Assembly: GCF_902459645.1 (NCBI RefSeq)
Contig: NZ_CABPSK010000003.1
Span: forward strand, 1-64,000
Length of the DNA stretch: 64,000 bases
Direction of reading: 5' to 3'
Origin: Pandoraea pneumonica
Lineage (GTDB): Bacteria > Pseudomonadota > Gammaproteobacteria > Burkholderiales > Burkholderiaceae
The translations under genes were made by a program, and so were the position numbers. Positions 16,997-25,486 of the stretch are shown piece after piece (within the stretch, counting starts at the first letter, position 1; each line of letters starts with the position of its first letter). The notes under the pieces were generated by a model. It made no database searches and was not told the origin of the DNA. It saw only the letters and a list, made by a program, of their open reading frames with translations.

Positions 16997-19489
16997 TCAA
17001 ACGGTGGCCGGGGCGGCGGGGATAGCAGGGGTGGCAGCGCCGATGGCTGGCAACGGCGCGAGCGGCTGATACTCATTCGCCTGCTTACCGTCGATGCGGG
17101 CTTGCCACGGGTCGGGCAGACCATCGAGCGCGTAGAGCAACCGTTCGTAGAGCGCGCGACGGTTGGCTGCGTCTTGCACCACGCGCTGCTTCACATAGTC
17201 GAGCCCGACGCGTGCGACGTAGTGCACGGTGCGATCGAGGTAATACGCTTCTTCGCGATACAACTGGAGGAACGCGCCGGTGTATTCCTTCACCTCTTCG
17301 GCCGTCTTCACCTTGACGAGAAACTGCGCGACTTCGGTCTTGATGCCGCCGTTGCCGCCCACATAAAGCTCCCAGCCCGAATCGACCGCGATCACGCCGA
17401 CGTCTTTGATCCCCGCTTCGGCACAATTGCGCGGGCAGCCCGACACGGCCAGCTTGACCTTGTGCGGCGACCACATGTTCGCGAGCATCGTCTCGAGATC
17501 GATACCCATCTGCGTGCTGTTCTGCGTGCCAAATCGGCAGAACTCGCTCCCCACACACGTCTTCACCGTACGAATCGATTTGCCGTACGCGTGGCCAGAC
17601 GGCATGCCCAGATCGCGCCACACGCTCACGAGGTCTTCCTTCTTCACGCCGAGCAAGTCGATGCGCTGGCCGCCCGTGACCTTCACCATCGGAATCTGGT
17701 ATTTGTCGGCGACGTCGGCAATCCGGCGCAATTCGCTCGCGTTCGTCACACCGCCCTTCATCTGCGGCACGACCGAGAACGTGTTGTCCTTTTGGATGTT
17801 CGCGTGCACGCGTTCATTGACGAAGCGGCTTTGCGGATCGTCGACGGCTTCTTTGGGCCACGTGCTGAGCATGTAGTAGTTCAGTGCCGGGCGGCAGGTT
17901 GCACAGCCGTTCGGCGTGCGCCATTCAAGAAAGTCGTACGCGGCGCGATGCGACGTCAGACGGTGCTCGCGCACGGCACGGCGCACGTCGGCGTGCGACA
18001 AGTCGGTGCACCCGCAGATCGCCTTCTCCTTCGGAGCGGCATCGTAGGTCGAGCCCAGCGTGCTCATGAGAATCTGCTCGCACAGACCGGCGCACGAACC
18101 GCAGGAGCTCGCCGCCTTCGTATGCTTCTTCACGTCGTCGAGCGTGAACAAGCCCTTCTCGGTGATCGCTTTGACGATGGTGCCTTTGCACACGCCATTG
18201 CAGCCGCACACCTCGTCGGTATCGGCCATCGCGGCCGCGCGGCTTTGCCCTTGCGTGCCGACGTCGCCGACGCTCGATTCGCCGAACATGATGCTGTTGC
18301 GCAACTCGCCCAGCGCACGCCCTTCGCGCAGCAACTTGAAGTACCACGCGCCGTCGGCCGTGTCGCCGTACAAACAGGCGCCCACGAGTTTGTCGTCGCG
18401 AATCACGAGCTTCTTGTAGACGCCGCCCGCCGGATCGGACAGCACGATTTCTTCGGTGCCGTCACCGCCCAGAAAGTCGCCCGCCGAGAAAAGATCGATG
18501 CCGGTGACCTTGAGTTTGGTCGAGAGCACCGAACCGCGATAGCTGCCGATGCCCATGAGCGCGAGGTGATTCGCGCACACCTTGGCTTGCTCGAACAGTG
18601 GCGCGACGAGGCCATACGCCACACCGCGATGGCTCACGCATTCGCCGACCGCGTAGATGCGCGGATCGTATGTCTGGAGCGTGTCGGATACCACGATGCC
18701 GCGCGAGCAATACAACCCGGCAGCTTCGGCGAGCGTCGTGTTCGGGCGGATACCGGCGGCCATCACGACGAGGTCTGCCGCAATTTCGTCGCCGTTGCTA
18801 AAGCGAACCGCGCGCACAGCGCCAGACGTGCCGTCGTCGCCGTCACCCAAGATCGCTGCCGTTTGATGCGACAGGCGGAAGCTAAGGCCGCGTTCTTCCA
18901 ACGATTGCTGCAACAGCTTGCCCGCGGTCGCATCGAGTTGGCGCTCCAGCAATGTCTCGGCCAAATGCACCACGGTCACGTCCATGCCGCGCAGCTTCAG
19001 GCCGTTGGCCGCTTCCAACCCGAGCAAGCCGCCGCCGATGACCACCGCGTGGCGCTTGACGCGAGCGGTCTCGATCATTGTCTCGGTGTCGCGGATGTCG
19101 CGATAGCTGATCACGCCGTCCAGATCCTTACCCGGCACGGGCAGGATGAACGGGCTGGAACCGGTCGCAATCAGCAGGCGATCGTAAGGCGCTTCGGTGC
19201 CATCGGCGCAGCGCACCACGCGACGCGGACGGTCGATTTGCGTGACCTCTTTGCCCAGATGCAACGTGATGCCTTTCTCGGCATACCAATCGAGCGGATT
19301 GAGCACGATGTCGGCAAACGACTGCTCCCCCGCGAGTACCGGCGAAAGCAGGATGCGGTTGTAGTTCGGATGCGGCTCGGCGCCGAACACGGTGATGTCG
19401 TACTGATGCGGTGCGATTTCCAGCAGCTCCTCGAGCGTGCGGATTCCGGCCATGCCGTTGCCGATGACGACCAGACGAGGCTTGCGCAT
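16997..19489 (-). CDS. nirB: Assimilatory nitrite reductase, large subunit
   Basis: An 830-residue NAD(P)H-dependent siroheme nitrite reductase making ammonium. Order: FAD/NAD domain (residues ~1-320, VVIGNGMAGIRTLEEL), two BFD-type 2Fe-2S domains (CGCNGVCKG and CGCTDLSHADV), ferredoxin-like repeat, and the siroheme/4Fe-4S site with CVGSEFCRFGTQ and VSGCPRNCAEAG. The ATG at 19489 has AGGAG eight bases before it and starts directly at the FAD strand. It is the first gene of nirB-nirD-nasA-cobA-nasT-nasS, and its leader carries the operon control elements. No nitrate transporter gene is in the operon. Confidence 0.95.
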   Translation of the reverse strand: MRKPRLVVIGNGMAGIRTLEELLEIAPHQYDITVFGAEPHPNYNRILLSPVLAGEQSFADIVLNPLDWYAEKGITLHLGKEVTQIDRPRRVVRCADGTEAPYDRLLIATGSSPFILPVPGKDLDGVISYRDIRDTETMIETARVKRHAVVIGGGLLGLEAANGLKLRGMDVTVVHLAETLLERQLDATAGKLLQQSLEERGLSFRLSHQTAAILGDGDDGTSGAVRAVRFSNGDEIAADLVVMAAGIRPNTTLAEAAGLYCSRGIVVSDTLQTYDPRIYAVGECVSHRGVAYGLVAPLFEQAKVCANHLALMGIGSYRGSVLSTKLKVTGIDLFSAGDFLGGDGTEEIVLSDPAGGVYKKLVIRDDKLVGACLYGDTADGAWYFKLLREGRALGELRNSIMFGESSVGDVGTQGQSRAAAMADTDEVCGCNGVCKGTIVKAITEKGLFTLDDVKKHTKAASSCGSCAGLCEQILMSTLGSTYDAAPKEKAICGCTDLSHADVRRAVREHRLTSHRAAYDFLEWRTPNGCATCRPALNYYMLSTWPKEAVDDPQSRFVNERVHANIQKDNTFSVVPQMKGGVTNASELRRIADVADKYQIPMVKVTGGQRIDLLGVKKEDLVSVWRDLGMPSGHAYGKSIRTVKTCVGSEFCRFGTQNSTQMGIDLETMLANMWSPHKVKLAVSGCPRNCAEAGIKDVGVIAVDSGWELYVGGNGGIKTEVAQFLVKVKTAEEVKEYTGAFLQLYREEAYYLDRTVHYVARVGLDYVKQRVVQDAANRRALYERLLYALDGLPDPWQARIDGKQANEYQPLAPLPAIGAATPAIPAAPATV

Positions 19490-19515
19490 GTTGATTGCTC
19501 CTGTGGCAGCGCCCG

Positions 19516-19560
19516 AAAAACAAAACGGCGTCCGACCGTGCCGCAGCACGGAGGGACGCC
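19516..19560 (-). terminator. Leader attenuator terminator upstream of nirB
   Basis: On the minus strand a stem GGCGTCC/GGACGCC (19554-19560 with 19527-19533) with inner CCGTGC/GCACGG and a TGCG loop is followed by GTTTTGTTTTT. It ends 27 bases before the nirB start codon, so it would stop transcription inside the leader unless antiterminated, as expected for a NasT target. Confidence 0.85.
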
Positions 19561-19640
19561 GTTGTCCTGTGGGTACAACGCAGGCTTGCCCCTGACGTCG
19601 CACCGGTATCGATGCCGGCGACGCCTTTGCCGCTGGCGTT
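19561..19640 (-). promoter_or_regulatory. Candidate NasT-responsive leader RNA
   Basis: The first ~80 nt of the predicted leader fold into small hairpins: an ACGCC/GGCGT stem, then CGTCG..CGACG with inner CCGG/CCGG closing on CATCGATA, then CAGG/CCTG with a six-base loop, then GTTGT/ACAAC, just before the terminator. The ATCGAT loop has A at 1 and G at 4 as in ANTAR hexaloops, though a C-A mismatch closes it. Position before a terminator, with nasT in the same operon, is the main evidence; exact hairpins are inference. Confidence 0.5.
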
Positions 19641-19648
19641 AGTGCTTA

Positions 19649-19665
19649 CGCAACAAGCATGCCAG
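19649..19665 (-). promoter_or_regulatory. Sigma-54 promoter for the nirB operon
   Basis: The minus strand reads CTGGCATGCTTGTTGCG, matching YTGGCAC-N5-TTGCW with exact GG-N10-GC spacing. It places the start site near 19638, giving a leader of about 150 nt to the nirB ATG that fully contains the attenuator. Sigma-54 control fits nitrogen regulation. Confidence 0.75.
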
Positions 19666-19755
19666 CGGATCGTCAACTATCGGCAAAGCGTTGCCGAATA
19701 AGGCTGAGGAGGAGGAGGAGTGCCAATGGCTTGGCAGCAAGCGCGGCTTCGGTGC

Positions 19756-19772
19756 TGCACCGCAGCAGTGCA
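19756..19772. promoter_or_regulatory. Candidate NtrC binding site
   Basis: TGCACCGCAGCAGTGCA has GCAC-N7-GTGC dyad symmetry, the same spacing as the enteric glnA NtrC sites. It is roughly 100 bp upstream of the sigma-54 element, a normal enhancer distance. Confidence 0.6.
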
Positions 19773-19830
19773 TGGCACGCGATGTCCGCACCACGATGAC
19801 GCGATCGGCCCACGATCCGGCATGCGCCGA

Positions 19831-21321
19831 TCAGCGCGCCGTACGAGGCGAATGTCCGCTCACTTGCGCGCCCGCATTGGCAGGTAAGCGTGCTCCGTCG
19901 ATCAGACCGAGCAGCGCCAGCGCGCCCATCGCGACGAACGTCCAGCGGAAGCTCGCCGCGCTATAGGGACTGGCGCCCGCCACTTCAGTCACCTTGAGCA
20001 CGAGCGCACCGAGCGCGATGCCCAGACCGGAGGTCATCTGTTGCAACGCTGAGAACAGCGTCGAGGCACCGCTCATGTCGTCGGGCGGCACATCGGCAAA
20101 GCCCATCGTCGCCAGCGTCGTGAACTGCACCGACCGGCAGATGCCGCCGAAGAGCAACACGAGTGCGGTAATCCAAAACGGCGTCGTCGCCGTGAGCAAC
20201 GCACACATCGCAAAACCGATCGCCACGAGTACGCCGTTGCCAAGCAGCACGCCGCGAAAGCCGAAGCGTCGCATGATCGGTGTGGTGGCAGGCTTGATGC
20301 CGAGATTGCCCGCGAACAGCGCTAGCATCAACAAGCCGGATGTGACCGCGCTCATTCCGAATGCCAATTGGAACATGAGCGGCAGCAGAAACGGCGCACT
20401 GCCGATGGCGATCCGGAACAGCGAGCCGCCCCACACCACCACCGCGAATGTCTGCACACGCATCGCGCCCAGATTGAGCAGCGGGTGCGGTGTGCGCAGA
20501 AAGTGCCGCACCGACCATCCCATTGCGACACCACCGATGACGAGACACGCGATGACCATCGGCCAATCGGCCGGTGTGCGGCTGGCTAGCTCCACGCCGA
20601 ACATCAGCGCGCTGGCCCCGACGCCACTCGCGACAAAGCCCGCGAAATCAAACGGCTTGCGCTGCCCCGGCGACGGTTTCACCAGCCACAATGCCGCGGC
20701 GAACGCCGCGATACCCAGCGGCACGTTGATCAGGAAAATCCAGTGCCAACTCCACGTCGACGAGATGAAGCCGCCTAAGGCTGGCCCCAGTACAGGCGCT
20801 GCGAGTCCCGGCCAGGTGATGGTGGCGATGGCGCGAACGAGCGCCGGTTTGGGGGTATTGCGCAAGACGACGAGCCGCCCGACAGGCACCATCATCGCCC
20901 CGGCCAGCCCCTGCAAGACACGACACACGGTGAACATGCCGAGGCTGGTGCTCATCGCGCAAAGCACCGACGCGAGGGTGAACAGCGCAATGGCCGACGG
21001 AAACACTCGGCGCGGGCCAAGCCGGTCGGCGAGCCAGCCACTCGCAGGAATGAACGCCGCGAGGGCCACCAGATAAGCGGATAAGCCGATGGAAAGTGCA
21101 GAAGGCGCGACACCGAAGTCGTGCGCCATGGCGGGCAGCGACGTGGTGATGATCGTCGCGTCGAGGTTCTCCATGAAGAAGGTCGACGCGACGAGCAACG
21201 GCAATGCCGTTTGCGATACCGTCCGGGCCGGTGGTGCCGGTGATGCCGGTGATGCCGGTGATGCCGGTGATGCCGGTGGCAGGGAAGACGATTGCGGGTC
21301 TTGCGATGACGAATCGGACAC
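19831..21321 (-). CDS. MFS drug:H+ antiporter (DHA2, 14-helix type)
   Basis: A 496-residue permease. After a low-complexity N-terminus (Ser/Pro/Ala repeats), TMs begin at LPLLVASTFFMENLDATIITTSLP, the DHA2 'LD.TIVN.ALP' motif; motif A is GWLADRLGPRRVF and motif C appears in VGRLVV...LGPALGGF. It should export drugs or small organics and is not a NarK-type nitrate carrier. Start is a GTG at 21321 with weak ribosome binding; an internal start after the repeats would still give a full MFS domain. It ends ~60 bp from the NtrC site but is not part of the nir operon. Confidence 0.85.
   Translation of the reverse strand: MSDSSSQDPQSSSLPPASPASPASPASPAPPARTVSQTALPLLVASTFFMENLDATIITTSLPAMAHDFGVAPSALSIGLSAYLVALAAFIPASGWLADRLGPRRVFPSAIALFTLASVLCAMSTSLGMFTVCRVLQGLAGAMMVPVGRLVVLRNTPKPALVRAIATITWPGLAAPVLGPALGGFISSTWSWHWIFLINVPLGIAAFAAALWLVKPSPGQRKPFDFAGFVASGVGASALMFGVELASRTPADWPMVIACLVIGGVAMGWSVRHFLRTPHPLLNLGAMRVQTFAVVVWGGSLFRIAIGSAPFLLPLMFQLAFGMSAVTSGLLMLALFAGNLGIKPATTPIMRRFGFRGVLLGNGVLVAIGFAMCALLTATTPFWITALVLLFGGICRSVQFTTLATMGFADVPPDDMSGASTLFSALQQMTSGLGIALGALVLKVTEVAGASPYSAASFRWTFVAMGALALLGLIDGARLPANAGAQVSGHSPRTAR
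21231..21280. repeat. 9-bp tandem repeat in the MFS gene N-terminus
   Basis: About five copies of GGTGATGCC (plus strand), the first variant GGTGGTGCC. In the protein they give repeated Pro-Ala-Ser units. Multiples of nine keep the frame, so copy-number change would alter tail length only. Confidence 0.85.
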
Positions 21322-21368
21322 GACGGCAGCTCTTGGGGGCAGCGAACGCCAGCGAGTGTATTACAAGC

Positions 21369-22538
21369 TCAATCGTCCTGCATCAGCGCGCGTCCGATGA
21401 TCAGTTGCTGAATCTGCGTCGTGCCCTCATACAAACGCAGTAAGCGCACGTCGCGATAGAAGCGCTCGACCTTGTATTCGTTGATGTAGCCTGCGCCGCC
21501 ATGCACTTGCACGCCACGATCGGCCACACGCCCGACCATTTCGGTACAGAACAGCTTGGCGCACGACGCCAGCATGCTCACTTCGGCATCGCGCTTACCG
21601 GCCGGTTTGGCGTCGTAGCGCAACGCACAGTCCTGCACCATCGACCAGCCTGCATAAAGCTCAGCCTGACTATCGGCAAGCATGGCCTGCACCAGTTGAA
21701 AGTCGCCAATGCGCTGGCCGAACTGCTTGCGCTCGCGCGCATACGCCACGGCTTCATCGAGAATGCGCTTCGCCATCCCGCAAGAGAGTGCGGCGACATG
21801 CAAGCGTCCGCGATCGAGCACCTTCATTGCCGTCTTGAAGCCCTTGCCCGCCTCGCCGCCGATGATGTTGGCGGCAGGCACGCGCACGCCGTCGAGCACG
21901 ACGTCACAGGTTTTCGTGCCGCGCTGGCCCATCTTCTTATCGGGCTTGCCGAGCGAGAGCCCCGGCGTGTCGGAGGGGACGATAAACGCCGAAATACCGC
22001 CCGCGCCTTCGCCGCCCGTGCGCGCCATCAGCGTGAATGCCCCTGCGCGCGGCGCGTTCGTAATGAAACGCTTCACGCCGTCGATGACATAGTGGTCGCC
22101 GTCGAGCACGGCACGCGTCTTGAGCGCCGCAGGGTCGGACCCGGCGTCGGGCTCGGTCAGCGCGAACGACATGATCAGATCGCCGCTGGCCACGCGCGGC
22201 AGCAGTTCGCCTTTCTGCGCCTCGGTGCCGTCCATCAGAATGCCCTGCGAGCCGATGCCGACGTTCGTGCCGAACACCGAGCGAAACGCCAGCGACGTTT
22301 GCCCGAACTCGTACGCGACGCGCACTTCCTGCGCCATCGAGAGGCCAATGCCGCCGTATTCCTCAGGAATCGACAGGCCGAACAGGCCCATTTCCTTCAT
22401 ATCGTCGACCAGCTTCGCCGGGACTTCGTCGTGTTCCTCGACGTCGTTCTCGGCGGGCACGAGACGCTCGCGAATGAAGCGCTGCACGCTGGCGAGCAGC
22501 AGTTCGAACGATTCGCTATCCAGTCCTTTCGATGTCAT
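21369..22538 (-). CDS. Acyl-CoA dehydrogenase (pimeloyl/acyl-CoA type)
   Basis: A 389-residue FAD acyl-CoA dehydrogenase. Seen are the FALTEPDAGSDPAALKT flavin-binding loop, the GQRIGDFQLVQAMLAD helix, the QVHGGAGYINEYKVERFYRDVR segment and the YEGTTQIQ with the catalytic Glu. It is the last gene of the ring-degradation cluster. Since the ring enzyme encoded at 24303-25457 uses an Asp variant, this normal-type enzyme may act on pimeloyl-CoA or a chain intermediate; that assignment is inference. A GGAA ribosome-binding site precedes the ATG. Confidence 0.88.
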   Translation of the reverse strand: MTSKGLDSESFELLLASVQRFIRERLVPAENDVEEHDEVPAKLVDDMKEMGLFGLSIPEEYGGIGLSMAQEVRVAYEFGQTSLAFRSVFGTNVGIGSQGILMDGTEAQKGELLPRVASGDLIMSFALTEPDAGSDPAALKTRAVLDGDHYVIDGVKRFITNAPRAGAFTLMARTGGEGAGGISAFIVPSDTPGLSLGKPDKKMGQRGTKTCDVVLDGVRVPAANIIGGEAGKGFKTAMKVLDRGRLHVAALSCGMAKRILDEAVAYARERKQFGQRIGDFQLVQAMLADSQAELYAGWSMVQDCALRYDAKPAGKRDAEVSMLASCAKLFCTEMVGRVADRGVQVHGGAGYINEYKVERFYRDVRLLRLYEGTTQIQQLIIGRALMQDD

Positions 22539-22591
22539 AAGCCGTATTTCCTCAGAGCCTGTCTGCGCGACGACGCTTGTTGCGCGGGCCG

Positions 22592-24235
22592 TCAGGTGCC
22601 CGCTTGCAGCATCTCGCGCAATTTGAATTTCTGTATCTTACCCGTGGGCGTGGTCGGCAGCGCATCACGCACTTCCAGCCGCTCGGGCCAGTACTGCCGT
22701 GCCACTTTATGCGACGCGAGAAATGCCGTGAGGTCTGTCAAATCGATGGCCTGCCCCGCGCGCGGCACGACCATCGCACATGCGCGCTCGCCCAATCGCT
22801 CGTCCGGGTACGCCACGATCGCCACCGTCGCCACAGCCGGATGCCGATACAGCAACGCTTCGATTTCGACCACCGGAATGTTCTCGCCGCCGCGAATGAT
22901 CACGTCCTTGCTGCGCCCGGCGATACGCACGTAGCCCGTTGCATCGAGATAGGCGAGATCGCCCGTGTCGAACCAGCCTTGCGCATCGGTGCCGTTCCAC
23001 TGCGCGCGCTTCAGATACCCGCCGAAATTCGAACACGAGCGCACGAGCAAACGCCCGGTTTCGCCCGCGGGAACGTCTTGATCTTGCGCATCGACCACAC
23101 GAAGTTCGACGCCGGGCAGCGGGCATCCGTCGGTGGTCGACGCACGGGTATCGTCATCGTCGAGCCGCGTGAGCGTGACCGCGCCGTTCTCCGTCATGCC
23201 CCATGCGGAAACGATCTTCGCGCCCAGCACCTTGCGCGCCTGCTCCACCACTGGCCCCGGAATCGGCGCGCCCGCGCACAGAAACGCGCGCAGGCTCGGC
23301 ACCGGCTCGCCGCTCGCCGCGACGGCTTTCGTCAGATCGGCCAGAAACGGCGTGGACGCCATGGTGAACGTCACCCCGTATTCACGGATCAGCCGCACGG
23401 CATGGTTCGGGTCCCAGACATCGAGCATGACGGCGCTCGCACCGAGCAAGACCGGCATCATCAGCCCGTACATGAAGCCGGTTTGATGGGCCAGCGGCGA
23501 GCCCATCAGAATGACGTCGTCGCGCCCGAGCCGCATGCGATCGGCATAGGCGACGATATTCGAGAACGTGGTGTTCGCACTGTGCATCACGCCCTTGGGC
23601 TCGCCCGTGGTGCCCGACGTGTACATCAACTGCATGACGTCGTCGGGCCGCGCCCGAGCGGCTTGCAGGGCGGCGCGCTCAGTGGCGTTTGCCGCAGGTT
23701 CGCCCGACATCATCAGCGCGTCGAAACTGTCGTCGCCTTCGGTTTCGCCAACGACAACGACATGCGCGAGCGACGGCAAGTCGCGCTGCAAGGCACGCGC
23801 CATCGTCGCGTGATCGAAGCCACGGAATTGCTGCGGCACGATAAACACCTTCGCTTCGCCGTGCCGCAGCATGAACGATAGCTCGCGCTCGCGGAAGATG
23901 TGCATCAGCGGGTTGAGTACCGCACCAAGCCGGGCGCAGGCGAGATACGCCACCGCAAACACCCAGCCGTTCGGCAGTTGGCAAGCCACCACATCGCCGC
24001 GCCCGACGCCTCGTCGAAGCAGGCCGAGGGCAAGACGCTCGGCGGCATCGGCCAGTGCGGCGTAAGTGAGTTGCGTGGTCTCGCCGGTAGCGGAGGACAC
24101 CGCCGTGAGCGCCACCTTGTCGGGAAACGCCACAAGCGCCGCGTCGAGGGCATCGTTGATCGTGCGCTCCGGCCACCAGCCGCGCGCCACGCTGTGCTCG
24201 CGCCGAGGGGGTAACAACACCGCATCGAATTCCAT
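22592..24235 (-). CDS. aliA: Acyl-CoA ligase, likely cyclohexanecarboxylate-CoA ligase
   Basis: A 547-residue adenylate-forming ligase. Core motifs are YTSGTTGEPKGVMHS (P-loop), the SAWGMTENG block, FDTGDLAYLD, RSKDVIIRGGENIPVVEIE and the C-terminal catalytic lysine in PTTPTGKIQKFKLRE. This activates a carboxylic acid to its CoA ester with ATP. Neighbouring BadI, BadH and BadR homologues point to cyclohexanecarboxylate, as for AliA of Rhodopseudomonas. The ATG at 24235 has GGAG ten bases before. The substrate could also be another cyclic or medium-chain acid. Confidence 0.8.
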   Translation of the reverse strand: MEFDAVLLPPRREHSVARGWWPERTINDALDAALVAFPDKVALTAVSSATGETTQLTYAALADAAERLALGLLRRGVGRGDVVACQLPNGWVFAVAYLACARLGAVLNPLMHIFRERELSFMLRHGEAKVFIVPQQFRGFDHATMARALQRDLPSLAHVVVVGETEGDDSFDALMMSGEPAANATERAALQAARARPDDVMQLMYTSGTTGEPKGVMHSANTTFSNIVAYADRMRLGRDDVILMGSPLAHQTGFMYGLMMPVLLGASAVMLDVWDPNHAVRLIREYGVTFTMASTPFLADLTKAVAASGEPVPSLRAFLCAGAPIPGPVVEQARKVLGAKIVSAWGMTENGAVTLTRLDDDDTRASTTDGCPLPGVELRVVDAQDQDVPAGETGRLLVRSCSNFGGYLKRAQWNGTDAQGWFDTGDLAYLDATGYVRIAGRSKDVIIRGGENIPVVEIEALLYRHPAVATVAIVAYPDERLGERACAMVVPRAGQAIDLTDLTAFLASHKVARQYWPERLEVRDALPTTPTGKIQKFKLREMLQAGT

Positions 24236-24302
24236 CGCTTCGTCTCCTGTCGGTCTGTCGTTCTCGTTATCGATGATGCGCAATGATGCTGCGGGGTACG
24301 GC

Positions 24303-25457
24303 TTAGATCGGCACCGCCTCGCGTCCGGCGCGGGCACGCGCGATGATCGTTTTCATGATTTGCGCAGTCCCGTCGCCAATCTGGAAGCCCAACACATCGC
24401 GCAGACGCTGCTCCATTGGCCCCCGGTCGTAACCGCCGTGCCCGAACATCAGCAGGCATTGGTGGATGGCGTCGTAAGCCAACTTCGGCCCCCACCACTT
24501 GCACATGGCGGCTTCTGCGCTGTGCGGCAACCCGCGATCCTTGAGCCAAAGCGTTTGCAGGCAGAGCAGACGCGCGGCCTCCACCTGCGTGTCGAAGTCC
24601 GCGAGCGGATGCGATACGCCCTGAAACGCCGAAAGCGGTTTGCCGAACGCTTCGCGCTGTGCGACGTAATCCCACGTCTCGTCGAGCGACGCGCGGGCCA
24701 CGGCCAACACTTGCAATCCGATGAGCGCGCGAGAGAAGTCGAAGCCCTGCATCACTTGGACGAAGCCCTCGCCGGGCGCGCCAAGCACGTGATCGGCGTC
24801 GACCTTCACGTTCTCGAAGAAAAGCGAGCCGCGCCCAATCGCGCGCTGGCCATGGCAATCGAAGCGCTGCCGCGTGATGCCCGGCAGATCGAGCGGCACG
24901 AGAAACGCCGAGACGCCGCGCGCCCCCGCCGATATTTCACCGGTGCGGGCAAAGACCACGGCGGCATCCGCTTGATCGGCGGCGGAGATCGACGTCTTCT
25001 CGCCGTTGAGCACATAGTGCGTGCCGTTGAAATCGGCGCGCATGCGCAGGCTTGCGGCGTCGGAGCCGCCACGCGGTTCCGTGAGCGCTATCGCGAGCAA
25101 CGTCTCGCCTTGCGTGAGTTTGGTCAGCCACGGCGTGACGATCTCAGGCTTGCCGTGATCGGCCAGAATTTGCCCGTTGAGCGACGCGAGCAAATTGACG
25201 TACGACATGCTCAGATCGGCGCGCGCAATCGCTTCGTGAATCACCCCGGCGGCGAGCCGTCCCATCCCTTGCCCGCCATAAATTTCCGGCAATTCCGGCG
25301 CGATCAGGCCCAACGCCCCCATCTCGCGCATCAGCGCGCGGTCGAGCACACGGGTTTTGTCGCGTTCGAGAAAGCCGGGCGCAATGCGTTCCTGCGCAAA
25401 GCGCTGGGTGTGTTCGGCCAACGCGACGAGGTCGTCGTCGAGATACGGATTGTGCAT
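24303..25457 (-). CDS. aliB: Acyl-CoA dehydrogenase, likely cyclohexanecarboxyl-CoA dehydrogenase
   Basis: A 384-residue acyl-CoA dehydrogenase with ALTEPRGGSDAASLRMRADF and the FGHGGYDRGPMEQRLRDVLG helix. The usual catalytic Glu motif (YEGT) reads IGDGTAQIMK, with Asp about residue 362. Literature as I recall it reports this Glu-to-Asp change in cyclohexanecarboxyl-CoA dehydrogenases, which form the 1-ene ring. Start at ATG 25457 (MHNPYLDD). Thirty bases separate it from badI. Pathway role rests on context plus that residue. Confidence 0.8.
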   Translation of the reverse strand: MHNPYLDDDLVALAEHTQRFAQERIAPGFLERDKTRVLDRALMREMGALGLIAPELPEIYGGQGMGRLAAGVIHEAIARADLSMSYVNLLASLNGQILADHGKPEIVTPWLTKLTQGETLLAIALTEPRGGSDAASLRMRADFNGTHYVLNGEKTSISAADQADAAVVFARTGEISAGARGVSAFLVPLDLPGITRQRFDCHGQRAIGRGSLFFENVKVDADHVLGAPGEGFVQVMQGFDFSRALIGLQVLAVARASLDETWDYVAQREAFGKPLSAFQGVSHPLADFDTQVEAARLLCLQTLWLKDRGLPHSAEAAMCKWWGPKLAYDAIHQCLLMFGHGGYDRGPMEQRLRDVLGFQIGDGTAQIMKTIIARARAGREAVPI

Positions 25458-25486
25458 AGCCCTGCTCCTCGCTTCGATGACGGGAC

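Noticed and set aside
16991-19642. Long open frame antisense to nirB (883 codons)
   Set aside because: nirB has full domain structure on the other strand; the antisense frame is His/Arg-rich with no motif, an effect of GC-biased codon use.
19720-19735. TTGGCAC as the -24 of a sigma-54 promoter
   Set aside because: The matching -12 GC is missing at the required spacing; the element at 19649-19665 has both parts.
19831-21321. Nitrate/nitrite transporter (NarK) call for the MFS gene near nirB
   Set aside because: Length and motifs are those of 14-helix DHA2 drug exporters and lack the NarK nitrate signature motifs.
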